Positions 32,755 to 35,930 of a DNA stretch of 35,930 bases are shown in pieces (the stretch's first letter is position 1; the number at the start of each line of letters is the position of its first letter). The notes beneath the pieces are model-generated. The model ran no database searches. It was not told the DNA's origin and saw only the letters and a program-made list of their open reading frames with translations. Source of the stretch: an uncultured Rhodospirillales bacterium (GTDB taxonomy: Bacteria > Pseudomonadota > Alphaproteobacteria > Acetobacterales > Acetobacteraceae); the NCBI GenBank assembly GCA_903864895.1, contig CAIPHQ010000301.1, forward strand, positions 1-35,930. Direction: 5' to 3'. The translations under genes and the position numbers were made by a program.

Positions 32755-33477
32755 CTAGAATTTGTCTTTGGCCGACCGCAACGCGGCCAGCGTTGCCACA
32801 TCCGGCGCGCGCAGGAACGGGTTGGCGGCCAACTCGTCCGACAGGCGGCTCGGAATGGTCGGCTTGCCCGCCGCCCGCAGCGCCTTCACCTGCGCCGCAT
32901 AGGCTTGCAGCGCCGCGTTGTCCGGGGTTGCGTGCAGCGCAAAGCGGGCGTTGCTCTCGGTGTATTCATGGCCGCAGCACACCAGCGTGTCCGGCGGCAG
33001 CGCGGCGAATTTTTGCAGGCTGGCAAACATGTTCGCCGCCGTGCCTTCCAGCAGCCGTCCGCAGCCCAGGCTGAACAGCGTGTCGCCGCACAGCAGCACC
33101 CCGCCATCGGCGAAGTAGTAGGCAATATGCCCCAGCGTGTGGCCCGGCGTTTCCATCACACGCGCCGTGCTCTGGCCGATGGCCACCGTATCGCCCTCGG
33201 CCACCGCCACATCCAGCTTCGGCAGCCGGTGCGCGTCCGCCGCCGCACCGGCGATCTTCGCGCCATAGCGGGCGCGGATTTCGTCCGCCCCGTCGATGTG
33301 GTCCACGTGGTGATGCGTCAGCAGGATGGTATCCAGCCGCCCGCCCGCAGCCTCGATGGCGGCCACAACGGGCGCCACTTCGGCGGGGTCCACAATGGCG
33401 GTCGCCCCGGTTGCCGCGTCACGCAGCAGCCAGGCGTAGTTGTCGGACAGGATGGGGACAGCATGTGCAGTGATCAT
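32755..33477 (-). CDS. gloB: Hydroxyacylglutathione hydrolase (glyoxalase II)
   Basis: 240 residues, MBL fold: ILSDNYAWLLRD near the N-terminus, zinc motif THHHVDHIDG, ETPGHTLGHIAYY, CGDTLFSLGCGRLLEGTAANMFASL, and CGHEYTESNARFAL, all specific to glyoxalase II. Hydrolyses S-D-lactoylglutathione from methylglyoxal detoxification. C-terminal HAGH domain (PTIPSRLSDELAANPFLR) present. Divergent from a SAM methyltransferase with 86 nt between, a pairing I recall from other alphaproteobacteria. Confidence 0.96.
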   Translation of the reverse strand: MITAHAVPILSDNYAWLLRDAATGATAIVDPAEVAPVVAAIEAAGGRLDTILLTHHHVDHIDGADEIRARYGAKIAGAAADAHRLPKLDVAVAEGDTVAIGQSTARVMETPGHTLGHIAYYFADGGVLLCGDTLFSLGCGRLLEGTAANMFASLQKFAALPPDTLVCCGHEYTESNARFALHATPDNAALQAYAAQVKALRAAGKPTIPSRLSDELAANPFLRAPDVATLAALRSAKDKF

Positions 33478-33563
33478 GCCCCCGATCTAGCATCGCCGCG
33501 CCGTGGCGCAAACCACCCGCCGATGACAGTCTGCGCCCGCAGCAGGACGTGGTAGGATCACGC

Positions 33564-34271
33564 ATGGCAACCGATGCTCACGCGGCGGCGGAGTTTTATG
33601 CCTCGACGCAGGGGGCCGTCGTGGCCATGCTGCTGCGCGAGCGCATGCAGCTTCTATGGCCCAGGCTGGCGCGGCAGAACGTGCTGGGCATCGGCTACGC
33701 GCAACCCTACCTGCGGCTGTGGCGTGACGACGCCGAGCGCGTGATTGCACTGACCCCCGCCCGGATGGGCGTCGCCGCATGGCCCCCGGGCGGCCCCGGC
33801 CTGTCCTGCACCGCCGAGGAAGACGCGCTGCCATTCCCCGATCTCAGCTTCGACCGCGTGCTGCTGGTCCACGGGCTGGAGGCCGCCGACAACACCCGCC
33901 GCCTGCTGCGTGAGGCTTGGCGCGTGCTGCGCGACGACGGGCGGTTGCTGGTGGTGGCCCCCAACCGGCGCGGCATGTGGGCGCATGTGGAAAGCACGCC
34001 GTTCGGGCAGGGCCAGCCCTATTCGCCGGGGCAGATCGGCCGTCTGCTGACCTCGGCGATGTTCCGGGTGGAACGGCGCGACACCGCGCTGTTCCTGCCG
34101 CCCACCCGCCTGCGCATGGTGCTGCGGGCCGCCCCGCTCTACGAACGCTGGGGCCGCTATCTGGCCCCGCAATTCGCCGGCGTCACGCTCAGCGAGGCGG
34201 TGAAGGATGTCTACGCCGCCGCCCCGGTGCGCGGTGTGGCCCAGCGCCGCGTGGTGCTGGCCGAAGCCTGA
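33564..34271 (+). CDS. Class I SAM-dependent methyltransferase
   Basis: 235 residues from ATG 33564; AGGA at 33554-33557 favours it over GTG 33549. Motif I is VLGIGYAQPYL (about 35-45), then EDALPFPDLSFDRVLLVHGLEAA (motif II/III) and REAWRVLRDDGRLLVVAPNRRGMWAHVE, as in UbiE-like Methyltransf_11 proteins. Substrate unknown; consistently found beside gloB in relatives (recalled, not checked). C-terminus has an amphipathic stretch that could touch membranes. Confidence 0.85.
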   Translation: MATDAHAAAEFYASTQGAVVAMLLRERMQLLWPRLARQNVLGIGYAQPYLRLWRDDAERVIALTPARMGVAAWPPGGPGLSCTAEEDALPFPDLSFDRVLLVHGLEAADNTRRLLREAWRVLRDDGRLLVVAPNRRGMWAHVESTPFGQGQPYSPGQIGRLLTSAMFRVERRDTALFLPPTRLRMVLRAAPLYERWGRYLAPQFAGVTLSEAVKDVYAAAPVRGVAQRRVVLAEA

Positions 34272-34346
34272 ACGCGCCGCAATTGCCCGGCGCGGGCCGT
34301 TCGGCCATCATCGCGCTGCGATTCGTGATAATTCGGGGAGACTCAA

Positions 34347-34811
34347 ATGTTGTTGTCCGCTACCGCCAGGCTAGTCCGCCTTGCCGTTCTGGGCTGTGTG
34401 CTGGGGGCCGCCGCGTGCAGCATGGCGCAGAAGCCCGGCCCGCAAAGCGTGCAGGGCATGACGCCGGTGGGCACTGTCAGCATGACCCAGGTCACTGCTG
34501 CCGGTGCCGCCGCCGGGTCGGGTCAGGTCACGTTCAAGGGTGCCACCTACAACTTCAAGGTCGGCGGCGGTGTTACCGGCGGCGGCGGCGCGGCCACCAC
34601 GGTGGCCAACGGCGAGGTCTACAACCTGTACAACATCTCCGACTTCGCGGGCGTGTACACCGAAAACACCGGCGGCATCGGCCTGTCCACGTCGGGCAGC
34701 AGCGACCTGTGGCTGCGCAACCAGGCCGGCGTCGTGGTGCATCTGGTCGGCATCCAGCGCGGCATGATGTTCAGCCTCGGGCGTGACGAGGTGGTCGTCG
34801 CGTTCATGTAA
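34347..34811 (+). CDS. Lipoprotein of unknown function, beta-rich
   Basis: 154 residues, GGGGAG 6 nt before ATG 34347. Signal peptide with lipobox GAAAC (Cys about residue 24). The mature part is low in charge and rich in Gly, Thr, Val: VTFKGATYNFKVGGGVTGGGGAATTVANGEVYNLYNISDFAGVYTENTGGIGLSTSGSSDLWLRNQAGVVVHLVGIQRGMMFSLGRDEVVVAF, which should form a small beta-sandwich. I do not recognise a family. A second lipoprotein-type gene begins 7 nt after its stop, so the two are co-expressed. Confidence 0.75.
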   Translation: MLLSATARLVRLAVLGCVLGAAACSMAQKPGPQSVQGMTPVGTVSMTQVTAAGAAAGSGQVTFKGATYNFKVGGGVTGGGGAATTVANGEVYNLYNISDFAGVYTENTGGIGLSTSGSSDLWLRNQAGVVVHLVGIQRGMMFSLGRDEVVVAFM

Positions 34812-34818
34812 CGGGCGG

Positions 34819-35559
34819 ATGGGCAAGCTCGCGCCCGCATTGCTGTGCGGGATTCTGGCAGCCTGTCCCGGCGGCGGCCCAACAGCCGCCGCCTCGGTGC
34901 CCAGCGTGATCATCACGCAAGTGGACGGCGACAGCACCGAACTTGGCCCACCCGCCGCCTCGGCCTGCTATGGCGACACATGCCGCGCCAGTTTCCGTGC
35001 CGTCTTTGCCGAGGCTGTCTGTGACATCCGCACGTATGTGACATGGACGAATGAAAAGCCTTGGGCAGACATACGCCTGTCGCTCACAAGCTGCGAACCT
35101 GCCTTGCCGGAGCCTGAGGTCTGGATTCTGGAATTCGGACAGTTCCGCTTCTTGCAACTCGACAGGCGCCGAACCGCAACTCTCGTGTTCATGGTCTCGT
35201 TGAGTTCGGTCTGGAATGACATTGTGCGGCGGGCAGATGACAGTGTTTTCGTGCGCGTGGATGCGATACTGCCGCTGCAACCCTGGCGCGCATTGAGGAC
35301 GAGCATGAGCGGGATGGTGGACGTCACGATTCCGGTGGATGCCGAAACGGCGGACTTACTGACAGATGTGCGCAACCGCGGGGCGGCGGGTCGCCTTGTC
35401 AGCCGCATGATGGGCCGCAATGCGGGACCAACCCCGTTGGCGCGGGCTTTGGGCGAGATGCAGGCTGCTGCATGCGCTACGGATCTGACCGGCGAGGAAA
35501 TCCACGCCGCGTTGGAAGCCAATAACGCCGAACGGCGTGGCCCAAGCACGGCGGAGTGA
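34819..35559 (+). CDS. Lipoprotein-type ORF with antitoxin-like C-terminal segment
   Basis: 246 residues from ATG 34819. Signal with lipobox ILAAC (C about 16), then a domain with four Cys (SACYGDTC, AVCDIR, LTSCEP) and strands WILEFGQFRFLQLDRRRTATLVF. From about residue 163 (MSGMVDVTIPVDAETADLL) the character changes: the remaining 84 residues, ending LTGEEIHAALEANNAERRG, look like a complete small type II antitoxin, whose usual tail is LTDEEIDAELAAYNAERR. Base composition over 35.0-35.3 kb is visibly less GC-rich than the rest of the window. Either a lipoprotein gene has lost its stop and fused to an antitoxin gene, or the antitoxin starts internally at 35305/35314. Overlaps the PIN-like ORF by 4 nt. 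Confidence 0.6.
   Translation: MGKLAPALLCGILAACPGGGPTAAASVPSVIITQVDGDSTELGPPAASACYGDTCRASFRAVFAEAVCDIRTYVTWTNEKPWADIRLSLTSCEPALPEPEVWILEFGQFRFLQLDRRRTATLVFMVSLSSVWNDIVRRADDSVFVRVDAILPLQPWRALRTSMSGMVDVTIPVDAETADLLTDVRNRGAAGRLVSRMMGRNAGPTPLARALGEMQAAACATDLTGEEIHAALEANNAERRGPSTAE
35305..35559 (+). other. Antitoxin-like reading segment (possible separate gene, ATG 35305 or 35314)
   Basis: Same frame as the lipoprotein-type ORF. Internal ATGs open MSGMVDVTIPVDAE, a strand-then-helix start usual for small antitoxins, followed by RLVSRMMGR and the charged C-terminal LTGEEIHAALEANNAERR. The terminal GTGA overlap with the next ORF is typical of antitoxin-toxin pairs. No ribosome site is convincing (GAGGACGAG just before 35305). 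Confidence 0.4.
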
Positions 35560-35735
35560 TCGTCTTCGACTCTTCGTCGATCATCGAAGCCGCCCTGAAG
35601 GCGAACAGCATCTCCGAACGTGCTGTGCATTTTGCGGCAGCGGCCGGCCTGCCGGGTAGCTTGCGGCGTCTGGCAGACTTGGCAGCGGCTGATCCTGTCA
35701 GCTTGCGGAACTCAGGCGGCGGGAGGCGCGCCTAA
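35556..35735 (+). pseudogene. Truncated PIN-domain toxin-like ORF
   Basis: 59 residues from GTG 35556, overlapping the preceding stop by 4 nt. The first 25 residues, VIVFDSSSIIEAALKANS then ISERAV, match the N-terminus of PIN ribonuclease toxins (first acidic residue D5 in VFDSS, then A-L-x-x-x-S-x-x-E-R-A). The rest (LPGSLRRLADLAAADPVS) does not continue the fold; the roughly 130-residue domain with its other acidic residues is missing. So this is probably a decayed toxin. Its TAA interlocks with the metW stop. Confidence 0.55.
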
Positions 35736-35930
35736 GCCTTCCGCAACTGAAACAACCCCTGCTCCCCAAACACATTCGCCAGCCCCGAAAACCGCCGCCA
35801 CGGCGCGCGCCGCCCGGCTTCGTCCACAGCCAGCCATTTCTCCACCGCGTAGCCCTCGCTTTCGCACAGCGCGAAGAAGTCGCGGATGGTGCAGGGGTGG
35901 ATGTTGGGGGTTTCGTGCCAGGGCCGGTCC
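35732..35930 (-). CDS. metW: Methionine biosynthesis protein MetW (5' part beyond window)
   Basis: Reverse-strand frame ending TAG at 35732-35734 gives 65 residues: DRPWHETPNIHPCTIRDFF, then ALCESEGYAVEKWLAVDE, ending RRFSGLANVFGEQGLFQLRK. The W-x-E/D-TPNIHxCTIRDF and NLFGEQ motifs are the C-terminus of MetW, which partners MetX in homoserine acylation for methionine synthesis in alphaproteobacteria. metX would be expected just past the right edge. The first base of the window end is a partial codon. Confidence 0.88.
   Translation of the reverse strand, partial: DRPWHETPNIHPCTIRDFFALCESEGYAVEKWLAVDEAGRRAPWRRFSGLANVFGEQGLFQLRKA

Overview
The window is high-GC (about 70 %) bacterial chromosome, densely packed with genes on both strands, with frequent GTG/TTG starts and ATGA/TGATG stop-start overlaps. 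The gene content (malate synthase G, PHB acetoacetyl-CoA reductase, hydroxyacylglutathione hydrolase next to a SAM methyltransferase, an ECF sigma/zinc anti-sigma pair, MetW, NodT-type lipoprotein) suggests an alphaproteobacterium, perhaps Rhodospirillales/Acetobacteraceae. The assignment below class level is inference. No tRNA, rRNA, CRISPR array, transposase or phage gene was seen. No gene-free stretch exceeds about 200 bases.

Layout. 1-5.8 kb: a leftward run lysR - glcB - small membrane protein - MaoC hydratase - ATP-grasp ligase (cut by the left edge), with lysR divergent from an SDR across a perfect LysR-type dyad. 5.8-7.4 kb: a leftward two-gene unit, RraA/HMG-aldolase-like protein and metallo-beta-lactamase-fold lactonase. 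7.6-9.8 kb: a membrane hybrid histidine kinase. 9.8-12.9 kb: leftward gamma-glutamyltransferase and M20 dipeptidase, a plausible gamma-glutamyl-peptide/glutathione degradation pair. 13.0-15.5 kb: orphan NodT outer-membrane channel and an amidohydrolase. 15.7-18.2 kb: a soluble PAS-GAF-PAS-PAS histidine kinase with a degenerate ATP site. 18.2-23.4 kb: a complete Dpp/Opp-type peptide ABC transporter, followed by a convergent P1-family (DmpA/NylC-like) peptidase. 24.4-25 kb: a dyad-rich divergent promoter region and a small winged-helix-like protein.

25.0-27.7 kb: GT9 glycosyltransferase divergent from asparagine synthase. 27.8-30.3 kb: a compact unit of Tat-exported metallophosphoesterase, periplasmic cupredoxin, ECF sigma factor and zinc-containing anti-sigma factor, which looks like a self-regulated envelope or metal/redox response. 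30.4-31.2 kb: phaB preceded by a strong FNR/FixK-type box. 31.2-34.3 kb: EamA transporter, GST, gloB and a SAM methyltransferase. 34.3-35.7 kb: two lipoprotein-type genes. The second ends in an antitoxin-like segment that overlaps by 4 nt a truncated PIN-toxin-like ORF, whose stop codon interlocks with that of the convergent metW at the right edge.

The most unusual items are the antitoxin-tailed lipoprotein ORF with its truncated PIN partner, the phosphoesterase/cupredoxin/sigma/anti-sigma module, the FNR-type box at phaB, the ATP-grasp enzyme with Cys in a metal-ligand position, the kinase with altered N and G1 boxes, and the dyad cluster before the small winged-helix-like gene. I found no clear new multi-gene defence system.
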